Shown here one piece after another: positions 26,909-36,421 of a stretch of DNA of 64,000 nucleotides; position 1 is the first letter of the stretch, and each line of letters opens with the position of its first letter. Origin of the DNA: Mesorhizobium opportunistum WSM2075 (GTDB lineage Bacteria; Pseudomonadota; Alphaproteobacteria; Rhizobiales; Rhizobiaceae); NCBI RefSeq assembly GCF_000176035.2, contig NC_015675.1, forward strand, positions 5,150,001 through 5,214,000, in the 5' to 3' direction. Both the position numbers and the translations under genes were made by a program. The notes beneath the pieces are model-generated. The model did not search any database. It saw only the letters and a list, made by a program, of their open reading frames with translations, and was not told where the DNA came from.

Positions 26909-29877
26909 CAGAGCCGGCCGAGCGCCTTCAGTTCACGCAGCACGGCGGCATCGCGCGCCGAGACATCGGGAAATTCCGTGTCCTGCCCGACATCGGCCGT
27001 GTAGCGCCAGGAGCGCGCGCATTTGACCAGGCCGCGATCCTCGGCCTTCTCGACCACCACGGCGACGCCCTTGACGTCGTCCAGGGTGAAGGCGCTCTGC
27101 GGCGCCTGGCCATCAGCAATGACGAGATCGCTGGTGATCGCCATCTCGGCCATGTCGACATCCGATATCGCCGCCTCGAGCGCCGCGTCGTTGATCGTGA
27201 CCACCGGTACCGCCTCCAGCGAGGAGCCGATCACCTTCTGGGCACGCGCGATCTCGAGCGCGCCGGTGACGACGCGGCGCACCTGCCTGACCTTGCGCCA
27301 TTTCTCCGCCAGGGCTTCGTTCTTCCAATCCGCCGGGATTTCCGGGAACTGGTCGAGGTGCACCGAGACCGCATCGGGATGACGGTCGAGCCAAGCCTCC
27401 TCCATGGTGAAGGGCAGCATCGGCGCCAGCCATTTCACCAGGCAGTCGAAGAGATGACGCACCACCTGCACGGAAGCCTTGCGCTTCGCGCTCGACGGCG
27501 CGTCGCAATAGAGCGCGTCCTTGCGGATGTCGAAATAGAAGGCCGACAGCTCGACCACCATGAAATCGATGAGCGCGCGGGTGATGCGCTTGAACTCGAA
27601 GGCGTCGTAGCCCTGGCGCACCACCTCGTCGAGTTCGGACAGCCGGTGCAACATCAGCCGCTCCAGCTCCGGCATCGCTTCCAGCGGCACATTCTCGCCA
27701 TCGTCATGGGCGAGCGTGCCCAGCATCCAGCGGACGGTGTTGCGCAGCTTGCGGTAGGCGTCGATGTTGGTCTGCAGCACGTTCTTGCCGAGCCGCTGAT
27801 CTTCCCAATAATCCGTCGTCACCACCCAGAGCCGCAGGATGTCGGCGCCGGACTGCTTGATCACGTCCTGCGGCACGACGGTGTTGCCGAGCGATTTCGA
27901 CATCTTGCGCCCGTCCTCGTCCATGGTGAAGCCATGGGTGACGACCGTGTCGTAGGGCGCCCTGCCCCTGGTGCCGCAGCTTTCGAGCAACGAGGAATGG
28001 AACCAGCCGCGATGCTGGTCGGAACCCTCGAGATAGACATCGGCCGGCCATTTCAGGTCAGGACGGTCCTCGAGCGTAAAGACATGCGTCGAACCCGAAT
28101 CGAACCAGACGTCGAGGATGTCCATCACCTGCCGCCACCGGGAGGCATCGTGATTGCCGAGGAAGCGTTCCTTGGCGCCAGCCGCGAACCAGGCGTCGGC
28201 GCCTTCCGTCTCGAAGGCGTCCATGATGCGCTGGTTGACGGCCTCGTCCTTGAGCACATTGCCGTCCTCGTCGGCGAAAACGGCGATCGGCACGCCCCAG
28301 GCACGCTGACGCGACAGCACCCAGTCGGGCCGTTCCTCGATCATGGCGCGGATACGGTTCTGGCCTGCCGCCGGCACGAAACGGGTGTCGTCGATCGCCT
28401 TCAGCGCGCGGCTGCGCAGCGTCGTGCCGTCGCCGAGATCCTTGTCCATATAGATGAACCACTGCGGCGTGTTGCGGAAGATGATCGGCTTCTTCGACCG
28501 CCAGGAATGCGGATAGGAGTGCTTCAGGCGGCCGCGCGCGAACAGCGCGTTGCGCTTGATCAGCTCGTCGATGACCGCCTGGTTGGCGTTCCCCTTCTTG
28601 CCGTTGTCGTCGATGACGCGCGCGGGCCCGCCCTCGCGGTCCGGGCCGAAGCCCGGCGCGTCCCTGGTGAAGAAGCCGCCATCGTCGACCGTGAACGGGA
28701 TCGCGGTGTCGACACCGCGCGCGCGCAGGTCGGCAGCGGAATCCATCCAGGCATCGAAATCCTCGCGGCCGTGGCCGGGCGCGGTGTGGACGAAGCCGGT
28801 GCCCGCATCGTCGGTGACATGGTCGCCGGCGAGCATCGGAACGGCAAATTCGTAGCCGCCGCCAAGACCCTTGAACGGATGCGAAAGCGTAAGACTTCCA
28901 AGCTGTTCGGCCGAAACGCTGTGAAGGCGATTCAAGGTGACCTTGGCCTTGGCCGCGCAATCTTCCGCCAGAGCATCGGCAAAGATGAGCTTCTCGCCCG
29001 GCTGCGGCCCGAAGGCATTCTCGGCCGCGGTGACCTCGTAAAGACCATAGCCGATGCGCGGCGAATAGCTGACGGCGCGGTTGCCGGGGATGGTCCAGGG
29101 CGTCGTCGTCCAGATGACGACATGAGCTTCCAGCAGGTCCAGCGACGTCTCGGTCAGCTTTGCCGGCCCTACGGTATTGGCGACCTCGCGGGCAAGGCTG
29201 ACGACCGGGAATTTCACCCAGATCGTGTCGCTCTCATAGTCCTGGTACTCGATCTCGGCCTCGGCCAGCGCCGTGCGCTCGACGACGCTCCACATCACCG
29301 GCTTCGAGCCGCGATAGAGCTGGCCCGACATGGCGAATTTCAACAATTCGCCGGCGATGCGCGCCTCGGCGTGGAAAGCCATCGTCGTATAGGGGTTCTT
29401 GAAGTCGCCGATGACGCCGAGGCGCTGGAACTCGCCGCCCTGCACGGAGATCCAGTGCGCGGCGAATTCACGGCATTCCTTGCGGAACTCGTTGACCGGC
29501 ACCTCGTCCTTGTTCTTGCCCTTGGCGCGGTACTGCTCCTCGATCTTCCATTCGATCGGCAGGCCGTGGCAATCCCAGCCGGGCACGTAGTTGGAATCAT
29601 AGCCGCGCATCTGGAACGAACGGGTGATGACGTCCTTGAGGATCTTGTTCAGCGCATGGCCGATGTGGATGTTGCCGTTGGCGTAGGGCGGGCCGTCATG
29701 CAGCACGTATTTCGTGCGGCCGGCGGCTTCCTCGCGCAGCTTGCGGTAGAGGTCCATATCCTGCCAGCGCTTGACCAGCACCGGCTCTTTCTCGGGCAAG
29801 CCGGCGCGCATCGGGAAATCCGTCTGCGGCAGGTAGAGCGTCTTGGAATAGTCGATCGTTTCAACAGTGTCGGTCAT
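26908..29877 (-). CDS. ileS: Isoleucyl-tRNA synthetase
   Basis: A 989-residue class I synthetase. The HIGH motif is at residues 71-74 ([10 protein letters not shown]) and KMSKS near residue 658 ([12 protein letters not shown]), with the CP1 editing domain between ([17 protein letters not shown]). The start ATG at 29877 opens [20 protein letters not shown], the usual N terminus. The C terminus ends RELKALGRL without an obvious four-cysteine zinc cluster; this is seen in other alphaproteobacterial IleRS. No T-box or other leader is evident. Confidence 0.98.
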   Translation of the reverse strand: MTDTVETIDYSKTLYLPQTDFPMRAGLPEKEPVLVKRWQDMDLYRKLREEAAGRTKYVLHDGPPYANGNIHIGHALNKILKDVITRSFQMRGYDSNYVPGWDCHGLPIEWKIEEQYRAKGKNKDEVPVNEFRKECREFAAHWISVQGGEFQRLGVIGDFKNPYTTMAFHAEARIAGELLKFAMSGQLYRGSKPVMWSVVERTALAEAEIEYQDYESDTIWVKFPVVSLAREVANTVGPAKLTETSLDLLEAHVVIWTTTPWTIPGNRAVSYSPRIGYGLYEVTAAENAFGPQPGEKLIFADALAEDCAAKAKVTLNRLHSVSAEQLGSLTLSHPFKGLGGGYEFAVPMLAGDHVTDDAGTGFVHTAPGHGREDFDAWMDSAADLRARGVDTAIPFTVDDGGFFTRDAPGFGPDREGGPARVIDDNGKKGNANQAVIDELIKRNALFARGRLKHSYPHSWRSKKPIIFRNTPQWFIYMDKDLGDGTTLRSRALKAIDDTRFVPAAGQNRIRAMIEERPDWVLSRQRAWGVPIAVFADEDGNVLKDEAVNQRIMDAFETEGADAWFAAGAKERFLGNHDASRWRQVMDILDVWFDSGSTHVFTLEDRPDLKWPADVYLEGSDQHRGWFHSSLLESCGTRGRAPYDTVVTHGFTMDEDGRKMSKSLGNTVVPQDVIKQSGADILRLWVVTTDYWEDQRLGKNVLQTNIDAYRKLRNTVRWMLGTLAHDDGENVPLEAMPELERLMLHRLSELDEVVRQGYDAFEFKRITRALIDFMVVELSAFYFDIRKDALYCDAPSSAKRKASVQVVRHLFDCLVKWLAPMLPFTMEEAWLDRHPDAVSVHLDQFPEIPADWKNEALAEKWRKVRQVRRVVTGALEIARAQKVIGSSLEAVPVVTINDAALEAAISDVDMAEMAITSDLVIADGQAPQSAFTLDDVKGVAVVVEKAEDRGLVKCARSWRYTADVGQDTEFPDVSARDAAVLRELKALGRL

Positions 29878-29938
29878 TGATCTGCCATCTGCATAGCCCG
29901 TCGGCACAAAAGCCGGGGCGTTGAAGTCTTTGGTTGAC

Positions 29939-29986
29939 GCATACCGTTTCCCAAAACCGGACCCACTTTTGGGCGATATGCATTGA
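29939..29986. repeat. Short palindromic repeat upstream of ileS
   Basis: GCATACCGTTTCCCAAAACC and CACTTTTGGGCGATATGCAT are imperfect inverted arms. It is the same family as 26861-26908, so the ileS gene has one copy at each end. Confidence 0.65.
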
Positions 29987-30164
29987 TGTTCTGGAAAAAG
30001 CGCGAGGGCGCGCGCGAAACTCCCGGCGGTTCCGGCGGCGCTCAGGCCGCCCGGAACACCGGGCCTGTAATTCGTATCGCGATTGCGAAAAGGCGCAAAA
30101 AGCTGCTCATGGCTGGGCTTTTAGCCGATGCCGCGGCAGGAATAAAGCGTCTCGTTCGATTCGC

Positions 30165-30977
30165 CTACATCGAAAAGTCGAAGCGATAGGTGGTCGACAC
30201 GCCGACCATGAACTGGTTGCGGTCGCCACGTTCCCTGACCAGGCTGGAATCGGCTGCCGGACCCTCCAGGCGCGAATACTCGCCGAACAGGCTGGCGGTC
30301 ATCGGATCGGTCACTTTCCAGGTCACCGCGCCGCCGAGGCCGACAGACTTCAGCCCGCCGCCGGGATTGTACCGGCTCAGGCCCGATGCCACGGCTTCCT
30401 GCGCATCGACGCCATAATAGGCGTCGAAATAATTGGCCGAGGCAAAAGACACGCGCGGTCCACCCGAAATCCTGACGGTCGGCGTCACGTCGTAGAAGGC
30501 GTCGGCGGCGATATCGGCGACAAAGCCGTTGTGAGCGCGGATGCCGTGGCGCAGCTCAGCGCGAGCGCGCAACCAGTCCGTCGGGTAGAATTCGAAGAAG
30601 CCGCCGACTTCGCCACCCCAGCGAACAGGATCGAGACCCTTCAGCTCGTCGGCATTGCTGTCGTCGCGCGAGAACAGGAACTTGCCGGTCAGACCGGCGC
30701 GAACACTGCCATCGTCGACAAGCGCCAACGAAATGTTGTCGTTGCGGGAGGTGAAGCGAGCCGCGGGGCCGGCCTTGCCCAGCGAAATGATCGGCGAGGC
30801 ACTGAGCAGGTACTGCCTGCCGCCCTCGAAATTGGGCGCCACCATGCCGGTGGCGCCGACCGTCAGGTACCAGTCACCGGGTAGCCAGCCGAAAGCGCCC
30901 TCGCCGGCCTCGGCCGCGCCTGAGGTAGCCAGCATGACGGTTGCCAAGGCTGCAGAAATCTTCCCGACCGGACTCAT
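30165..30977 (-). CDS. MipA/OmpV-family outer-membrane protein
   Basis: A 270-residue beta-barrel protein. A signal peptide (MSPVGKISAALATVMLATSG, ending AAEA) is followed by alternating amphipathic strands and a typical C-terminal strand ending TTYRFDFSM with an aromatic residue near the end. The family phrase GGRQYLLSASPIISLGK and the barrel segments GGEVGGFFEFYPTDWLRARA match MipA/OmpV. Family members bind murein hydrolases or act in osmotic and antibiotic responses; the role here is unknown. A GGAG box precedes the ATG at 30977. Confidence 0.9.
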   Translation of the reverse strand: MSPVGKISAALATVMLATSGAAEAGEGAFGWLPGDWYLTVGATGMVAPNFEGGRQYLLSASPIISLGKAGPAARFTSRNDNISLALVDDGSVRAGLTGKFLFSRDDSNADELKGLDPVRWGGEVGGFFEFYPTDWLRARAELRHGIRAHNGFVADIAADAFYDVTPTVRISGGPRVSFASANYFDAYYGVDAQEAVASGLSRYNPGGGLKSVGLGGAVTWKVTDPMTASLFGEYSRLEGPAADSSLVRERGDRNQFMVGVSTTYRFDFSM

Positions 30978-31165
30978 GGCAACTCCACTAACACGATACA
31001 ACTGTCCTTCGGCGACAGCATTGAAGAGGCTTTGGTAAAATTTGATTTAAGGACGAGACATCCGGCTCTTATTGCCTGCACCATCCAGCCCGCCATCGGC
31101 TGGACGCGGATCGGCGCCAGGGATAACTTCGTTGCATGCTGGCGGTCCTCAATGGAGGTGGCGAC

Positions 31166-31720
31166 ATGACCCTGCACGGCGATACACTGAAGAACGCGAT
31201 CGGCCAGACGCGAGACAAGTGGGGATGGTTCGTCGGTCTGGGCGTGCTGCTGCTGATCCTCGGCGGCATCGCCTTCGGCAATCTGTTCATCGCCACGGTG
31301 GCTTCCGTCTATGTCGTCGGCTGGCTGATGCTGGTGGCCGGCATCATCGAGATCATGCATGCGTTCGGCGTCAAGACCTGGGGCCGCTTCTTCTACTGGC
31401 TGCTCAGCGGACTGCTTTACGCTGTCGCCGGATTTTTCGCCTTCGACAATCCATTGCTCGCCTCGGCAGTGCTGACCTTCCTGCTGGCCGTTGCGCTTGT
31501 CGCTTCCGGCGCGCTCAGGGCCTGGGTCGGCTATAGTCACCGCCCGGAACGCGGCTGGGGCTGGATCGTCGCGGCAGGCGTCATCAGCGTGCTCGCCGGC
31601 CTGATCATCGCCATGGGCTGGCCGGTCAACAGCCTGTGGGTGCTCGGACTATTCCTGGCGATCGACCTGATTTTCCAGGGCTGGACCTTCATCGCGGTCG
31701 GGCTTGCCTTGAAGAAGTAG
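31166..31720 (+). CDS. HdeD-family (DUF308) membrane protein
   Basis: A 184-residue inner-membrane protein with six hydrophobic helices in three pairs, the layout of HdeD/DUF308. Examples are WFVGLGVLLLILGGIAFGNL and WGWIVAAGVISVLAGLIIAM. GGAGGTGGCGAC precedes the ATG at 31166. HdeD is linked to acid resistance in enterobacteria; rhizobial members are uncharacterised. It stands alone between the divergent MipA gene and a convergent small transporter-like gene. Confidence 0.9.
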   Translation: MTLHGDTLKNAIGQTRDKWGWFVGLGVLLLILGGIAFGNLFIATVASVYVVGWLMLVAGIIEIMHAFGVKTWGRFFYWLLSGLLYAVAGFFAFDNPLLASAVLTFLLAVALVASGALRAWVGYSHRPERGWGWIVAAGVISVLAGLIIAMGWPVNSLWVLGLFLAIDLIFQGWTFIAVGLALKK

Positions 31721-31724
31721 ATGA

Positions 31725-32051
31725 TCAGGCGAGGTTGAGCAGCGTCACCGAGATCAGCGCGAATGCAATTCCAATATATTGCAGCGACGATACCTCTTCC
31801 TTGAAGACGACCGCACCGACCAGCACGGCGCCGGCGACCACGATGGTGTTGACCAGAGCCCCGGTCACGGCAAGATCCAGTCGTGTGTTGATGAAGGCAA
31901 AGGCCCAGTAGGAGAGCGGCGACAGCAGCATGACATAGGCCAGGCTGCGGCCGCTGCCGGTCTTGCCCCAATGCGCGCTCAGCCCATCGCAAAGTATGAA
32001 CAAGCCTGCGCAGACGATCACCACGCCCCAGACGAACAGGTCGATTTTCAT
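31725..32051 (-). CDS. Small four-helix membrane protein, SMR/EamA-like
   Basis: About 108 residues with four hydrophobic segments (DLFVWGVVIVCAGLFILCDG; TGALVNTIVVAGAVLVGAVV; GIAFALISVTLLNLA), the size and pattern of a half-length EamA/SMR transporter that works as a dimer. The ending with FKEEVSSLQYIGIAFAL is typical of the EamA C-terminal helix pair. The ATG at 32051 is chosen because the membrane domain begins there; a GTG at 32099 would add 16 residues. Neither has a strong ribosome-binding site. It ends five bases from the convergent HdeD gene. Confidence 0.7.
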   Translation of the reverse strand: MKIDLFVWGVVIVCAGLFILCDGLSAHWGKTGSGRSLAYVMLLSPLSYWAFAFINTRLDLAVTGALVNTIVVAGAVLVGAVVFKEEVSSLQYIGIAFALISVTLLNLA

Positions 32052-32137
32052 CAACGAGTGTTGGGCGCCCCGCCAACCGACTTCGATGAACTGTTTCACA
32101 GTCGTTGGCGTTTTCCCGTGATTTCAGCCAAGGACCG

Positions 32138-33118
32138 TCAGAAAGCGATCGCGCTGTCCAGCTCCGAAAGCGGTTCGACGCCGGCCAGCAGCGCCTTTGC
32201 CTCGGCTTCATCGCGCTTCATCTGCACGACCAGCGCATCGAGCCCGTCGAATTTTATCTCGCTGCGCAGGAAGCCGAAGAACGACACCTGGCAAATCTCG
32301 CCATAAAGGTCGCCTGAGAAATCGAAGACGAAGGTTTCCAGCAGCGGTGCGCCATTGTCGTCGACTGTCGGACGGCGGCCGAAACTGGCGACGCCGTCGT
32401 GCAGCGTGCCGTCGGCGCGCCGAAAGCGGACGGCATAGATCCCTTGCCTGAGGGCGGCTTCCGCGGGAAGCCGCATGTTCGCCGTCGGAAAACCGAGCGT
32501 TCGCCCGAGCTGCTGGCCACCGACGACCTCGCTTTCCACCGTGAAGCGGTAGCCGAGCAGGCCGGCGGCCTCGGCTACCTCGCCATCGCAGAGCAAAGCG
32601 CGGATGCGGCTCGACGAGACCACCTCGGCGCCCTCGTCCCGGAAGGCGTCGACAAGCGTGACGCCGAAGCCATGGCGCTCGCCGGCCGCCATGAGATAGG
32701 CCGGACCGCCCTGGCGGCCCTTGCCGAAATGGAAATCGAAACCGGTCACGGCATGCGTGATGCCGAGCGTCCTTTCCAGCACGTCGGTGACGAACGCTTC
32801 CGCCGACAGCGAGGCGAAGTCGCGCGTGAACGGCTGCTCGACCAACGCGGCAAAGCCCAGCAAGGACAGGAGCCGCGCCTTCATCGGCGGCGGCGTCAGC
32901 ACGAACAACGGCATGTCGGGCCTGAAGATCGTTCGCGGATGCGGCTCGAAGGTCAGCACCAGGGCCGGCACGCCGCGCCGCACGGCTTCGGCCAACGCCC
33001 GTTCGAGCACCGCCTGATGGCCACGGTGGACGCCGTCGAAATTGCCGATCGCGACAACGCCCCCCCTCAGTTCGGCGGGCAGCGGCATGGTCGCCGAGAG
33101 GTGCTGAAAGGCTTCCAT
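32138..33118 (-). CDS. ribF: Bifunctional riboflavin kinase/FAD synthetase RibF
   Basis: About 326 residues, making FMN and FAD from riboflavin. The N-terminal adenylyltransferase domain has VVAIGNFDGVHRGHQ near residue 25 and VVSSSRIRALLCDGEV; the C-terminal flavokinase domain has GRTLGFPTANMRLP and LLETFVFDFSGDLYGEICQV. The ATG at 33118 is preceded by GGTAGGTGG; a GTG two codons earlier (33124) is possible and would sit against the previous stop. It follows the HAD hydrolase gene on the same strand with no gap, so they are co-transcribed. Confidence 0.95.
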   Translation of the reverse strand: MEAFQHLSATMPLPAELRGGVVAIGNFDGVHRGHQAVLERALAEAVRRGVPALVLTFEPHPRTIFRPDMPLFVLTPPPMKARLLSLLGFAALVEQPFTRDFASLSAEAFVTDVLERTLGITHAVTGFDFHFGKGRQGGPAYLMAAGERHGFGVTLVDAFRDEGAEVVSSSRIRALLCDGEVAEAAGLLGYRFTVESEVVGGQQLGRTLGFPTANMRLPAEAALRQGIYAVRFRRADGTLHDGVASFGRRPTVDDNGAPLLETFVFDFSGDLYGEICQVSFFGFLRSEIKFDGLDALVVQMKRDEAEAKALLAGVEPLSELDSAIAF

Positions 33119-33124
33119 TGCCAC

Positions 33125-33985
33125 CTACCGCAGTCTGGCTATGACGGCCACCGGGCGATAGCCGTGCCGTTCCAGGAAGAGGCCGAGCCTTGCCGGATCC
33201 GGCTGCAAGGCATCGCCATAGTCGCGGGCGTGAATGCCGCCGGAGACATAGAGAACGTCGAAACCATTGTCGGCCGCGCCCTTCACATCGGTCATCATGC
33301 CGTCGCCGATGGCCAATACCTGCGAACGCTCGAGCGGTCGGCCAAGAGCCTCGGCCGCTTCCTTCATCGCGACCACGTAGATCGGCGCGTAGGGTTTGCC
33401 GGCGATCAGTGTGCGGCCGCCGAGCTGCGCATACTCGCGCGCCAAGGCGCCGGCGCACCAGATGATCCGTTCGCCACGCTCCACCATGATATCGGGGTTG
33501 GCGCAGATGAACGGCAGGTTCCTGGCACGCAAACGGCGCAGCAGTTCGGCATAGTCCTCGGGCTTTTCGACCTCATCGTCGAACAGCCCGGTGCAAACGA
33601 CGCCGGTGGCCTCGAATTCCTCGACGAGCTCGACATCGAGGCCGTCATAGAGGTTCAGATCGCGGTCGGCGCCAATGTGGAAGACTTTGCGTGGACCTTC
33701 CGCGATCAGGTCGCGGGTCACGTCGCCCGAGGTCACCACACGGTCATAGGCTGACGGCGGAACGCCGATCGCGCTCATTTGAGCCACGACATCGGCGCTG
33801 CGGCGAGGCGAATTGGTGATGAGGACAACGGGAATACCAGCCGCCCTTGCCGCCGCCAACGCGGCCGCAGCTGCCGGAAAATGCCATTCGCCATTGTGCA
33901 CCACGCCCCAGACATCGCAAAGAATTGCCGAATAGGCTTTCGACACATCTTCGAGCGAGCCGACGATTTCAGGCGAATCCGCCAT
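33125..33985 (-). CDS. HAD-superfamily hydrolase, subfamily IIA (TIGR01459 type)
   Basis: A 286-residue HAD phosphatase. Motif I reads AILCDVWGVVHNG (first aspartate present, second position Trp-Gly as in TIGR01459), motif II LITNSPRRSADVV, and motif III/IV LAIGDGMMTDVKGAADNGFD. The family is conserved next to ribF in Rhizobiales. A phosphatase on a flavin-pathway intermediate is an attractive idea from this context, but it is inference. The ATG at 33985 is the first in frame. Confidence 0.92.
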   Translation of the reverse strand: MADSPEIVGSLEDVSKAYSAILCDVWGVVHNGEWHFPAAAAALAAARAAGIPVVLITNSPRRSADVVAQMSAIGVPPSAYDRVVTSGDVTRDLIAEGPRKVFHIGADRDLNLYDGLDVELVEEFEATGVVCTGLFDDEVEKPEDYAELLRRLRARNLPFICANPDIMVERGERIIWCAGALAREYAQLGGRTLIAGKPYAPIYVVAMKEAAEALGRPLERSQVLAIGDGMMTDVKGAADNGFDVLYVSGGIHARDYGDALQPDPARLGLFLERHGYRPVAVIARLR

Positions 33986-34287
33986 GTCGTTCCCTTCAAT
34001 ATGATCCGTTGCGAGCGCCGCGGCCGACGGTTCGCCGCGACCGGTCCGAATTATCCGAACCGGCCCATGCTGTCACCAGCTTTCGCCCGGGTGTCGCATG
34101 GAGATCGCGCAGAGGGCCGGCAGTCCGCCGATGGGTGCTCCATTCGGCGGCGGAAACCATCACCAGATGGTTTGGTTAACGAGCTTTGAAAGCGAGGCTC
34201 GACCTTGGATATATTCCGGCAACCTGAAATTTAACGATTTATGACACAGTCACCACCAATTTGATTTGGCGGGGGGTGGATAAAGGC
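33986..34287. other. Intergenic region upstream of the first VWA gene
   Basis: About 300 bases with no credible gene. The right half is less GC-rich, as expected for the promoter of the VWA gene (CTTGGATATATTCCG near 34202), but I cannot place a -35/-10 pair with confidence. Confidence 0.4.
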
Positions 34288-36222
34288 ATGATCCGGAAAT
34301 TTGCAAACGATCGGCGCGGCAATTATGCGCTGATGACCGTCCTTGCCATGGTGCCGCTCATGGGTGCCCTGGCGATCGGCATCGACTATACGGAAATGGT
34401 GCGCGAGCGGCAAAACGCCCTGAACGCACTGGATGCCGCGGGCATCGCCACCGCCCAGCAGATCGTTGCCGGCGCCACCGACGCCGAAGCCATAGCCTAT
34501 GCCAAGAATTTCTTCGAGGCCAATCTCGCGCATATCGATCCGGCCAACACCACGCTGGCCGTGACGCTGCCCAACAACAACACCGGCGGCGGAACACTGA
34601 AGCTATGCGGCACGCTGACCTACAAGCCCTACTTCCTGCCGACAGCGAAGATATTGGCGGGCGGCACCAGCGGCAACGCCACCACGATGGCCTTCAACAC
34701 ATGTTCGGAAGTGCGCCTGAAGAACACGCTGGAAGTGTCGCTGGTGCTCGACAATTCCGGCTCGATGAAGGAACTCGGCAAGGGTTCCAACAAGGTCCGG
34801 TTCGACCTGCTCAAGGACGCCGCCAAGCAGTTGGTCGACCAATTGGCCGGCCAGGCCCAGTTGATGAAGCAGGTCAGCAAGCCGGTTCAATTCAGCCTCG
34901 TCCCCTTCGCCGCCTCGGTGAATGTCGATCCGGGCAATGCCTCTGCGGCATGGATGGACACCACCGGCATCTCGCCGATCCATCATGAGAATTTCGACTG
35001 GACGAGCATGAGTTCGTCCTACTCGTCCACCAAATATGCCCAGAACATCGCCGGCGTCTGGTACGCCAAGGGCACTGGATGGGACGCTACCCAGAAAGAC
35101 CTGCCGCTGACCCGCTTCTCCATCTACAACCAGATGAAGCGCGTCGTGACGGCGAGTTCCACGAGCACGACATGTACCTGGAGGGGCTGCACGACGACGA
35201 CGACACCGGCAACATATGGCAGTGTCGCGTCTTGGGGAGGGTGTGTCGAATCCCGGCCCTATCCGTATAATATCAATGACACTCCCGCAGCGACCGGAAC
35301 ACCGGCAACGCTTTTCGTGCCGATGTTTGCGCCCGATGAAACCGACCTCACCGACAGCAATAGCCGCCCCGCCAACAACAATTGGCGTACCGACGTCACG
35401 TCGAACAGCAGCAGCGCCATACGCCAGCGCTTCATGCCGAAGTATTTCGCCGATCCGGGCTCCACCACGGTTACACCCAGCTACGGCATGGACGCCGGCC
35501 CGAACACGAGCTGCAGCACCACGCCGATCAAACCGTTGACCGATGTCTCCACGACAGCCGGCGCGAGCGCGGTCAAGACAGCCATCGATGCCATGGCCGC
35601 GGACGGCGCCACCAATGTGCCGGAAGGCATGGCCTGGGGCTGGAGGACGCTTTCCAGCACGGCTCCCTTCACCGAGGGCCGACCCGAGACCGAAAGAGGC
35701 AATGACAAGGTGCTGATCGTTCTGACCGACGGCGCCAACACCTACTACACGCCGGATTCAGTGATTGCGCAGACCTATTCCGGCACCAACTACAATTATG
35801 GCGCCAACGACCTCGCCGGCAACAAGGCGATCTATTCCGCGCTGGGATATGTGACGCCGTACAGCAATGGCTACAGCTATGGCCGCATGTTCCTGGGGAC
35901 CAGCAGCAGCGTCATCAAGAGCGACTACTCCAACGCCAACTACACGAAGGCGATGAATGAGCATTTCACCACGCTCTGCAACAACGCAAAGGCCGCCAAC
36001 GTCATGGTCATGACCATCGCGCTCGACCTGGATGCCACCAATACCGCGGAAAAAACGCAGATGGATGCGCTGAAGGCCTGCTCTTCGGATTCCCGCTTCA
36101 GCAAGGACCCGACGGACCCCAGCAAGCCGATGAAATTGTTCTGGAATTCGACCGGGGCAACGCTGTCCAACGATTTCAAGGCGATCGGCAACGAGCTGTC
36201 CAACCTGCGCATCGTCAGCTGA
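34288..36222 (+). CDS. TadG-like secreted protein with von Willebrand factor A domain (copy 1)
   Basis: A 644-residue protein. The N terminus has a short basic stretch then one helix (DRRGNYALMTVLAMVPLMGA, LAIGIDYTEM), the TadE/TadG pilus-assembly signature that anchors the protein in the inner membrane. A VWA fold follows with the MIDAS motif LVLDNSGSMKELG near residue 155 and VLTDGANTYYTPD near residue 480, so metal binding is likely. Cysteine pairs (CTWRGC) suggest oxidising surroundings. The ATG at 34288 is preferred because MIRKFANDRRGNYALMT matches the downstream paralogue. A rho-independent terminator follows the gene. No tad pilus genes lie in the window. Confidence 0.9.
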   Translation: MIRKFANDRRGNYALMTVLAMVPLMGALAIGIDYTEMVRERQNALNALDAAGIATAQQIVAGATDAEAIAYAKNFFEANLAHIDPANTTLAVTLPNNNTGGGTLKLCGTLTYKPYFLPTAKILAGGTSGNATTMAFNTCSEVRLKNTLEVSLVLDNSGSMKELGKGSNKVRFDLLKDAAKQLVDQLAGQAQLMKQVSKPVQFSLVPFAASVNVDPGNASAAWMDTTGISPIHHENFDWTSMSSSYSSTKYAQNIAGVWYAKGTGWDATQKDLPLTRFSIYNQMKRVVTASSTSTTCTWRGCTTTTTPATYGSVASWGGCVESRPYPYNINDTPAATGTPATLFVPMFAPDETDLTDSNSRPANNNWRTDVTSNSSSAIRQRFMPKYFADPGSTTVTPSYGMDAGPNTSCSTTPIKPLTDVSTTAGASAVKTAIDAMAADGATNVPEGMAWGWRTLSSTAPFTEGRPETERGNDKVLIVLTDGANTYYTPDSVIAQTYSGTNYNYGANDLAGNKAIYSALGYVTPYSNGYSYGRMFLGTSSSVIKSDYSNANYTKAMNEHFTTLCNNAKAANVMVMTIALDLDATNTAEKTQMDALKACSSDSRFSKDPTDPSKPMKLFWNSTGATLSNDFKAIGNELSNLRIVS

Positions 36223-36242
36223 TCGGCAGGTTCCCCTTATGA

Positions 36243-36267
36243 ACGCCCTGCCCCGGCAGGGCGTTTT
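36243..36267 (+). terminator. Rho-independent terminator after VWA copy 1
   Basis: The 10-base stem ACGCCCTGCC (36243-36252) and GGCAGGGCGT (36255-36264) with a CC loop is followed by TTTTGCTTTT. It begins 20 bases after the stop codon, so the two VWA genes are probably separate transcription units. Confidence 0.85.
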
Positions 36268-36421
36268 GCTTTTGGACGGGATCGAGGCCGCAGGCTCTGG
36301 ATTGGTTAGCGGTTGGTGAAGTGCCAACCAAGCAATAGAGCGGTTTCCCAAACCCGTCCTTCAGCGTTTTGTGAAAAGCTGGCGCCAATCGAGAATCCGC
36401 CGGCGGGGGCCGCTGCAAGAC

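Noticed and set aside
27358..29880. 840-codon open frame on the plus strand
   Set aside because: It is antisense to ileS, whose HIGH and KMSKS motifs are certain. Long antisense frames are expected in high-GC DNA.
29983..30189. 68-codon basic ORF upstream of ileS
   Set aside because: Its start lies in a palindromic repeat, there is no ribosome-binding site, and it overlaps the end of the MipA gene.
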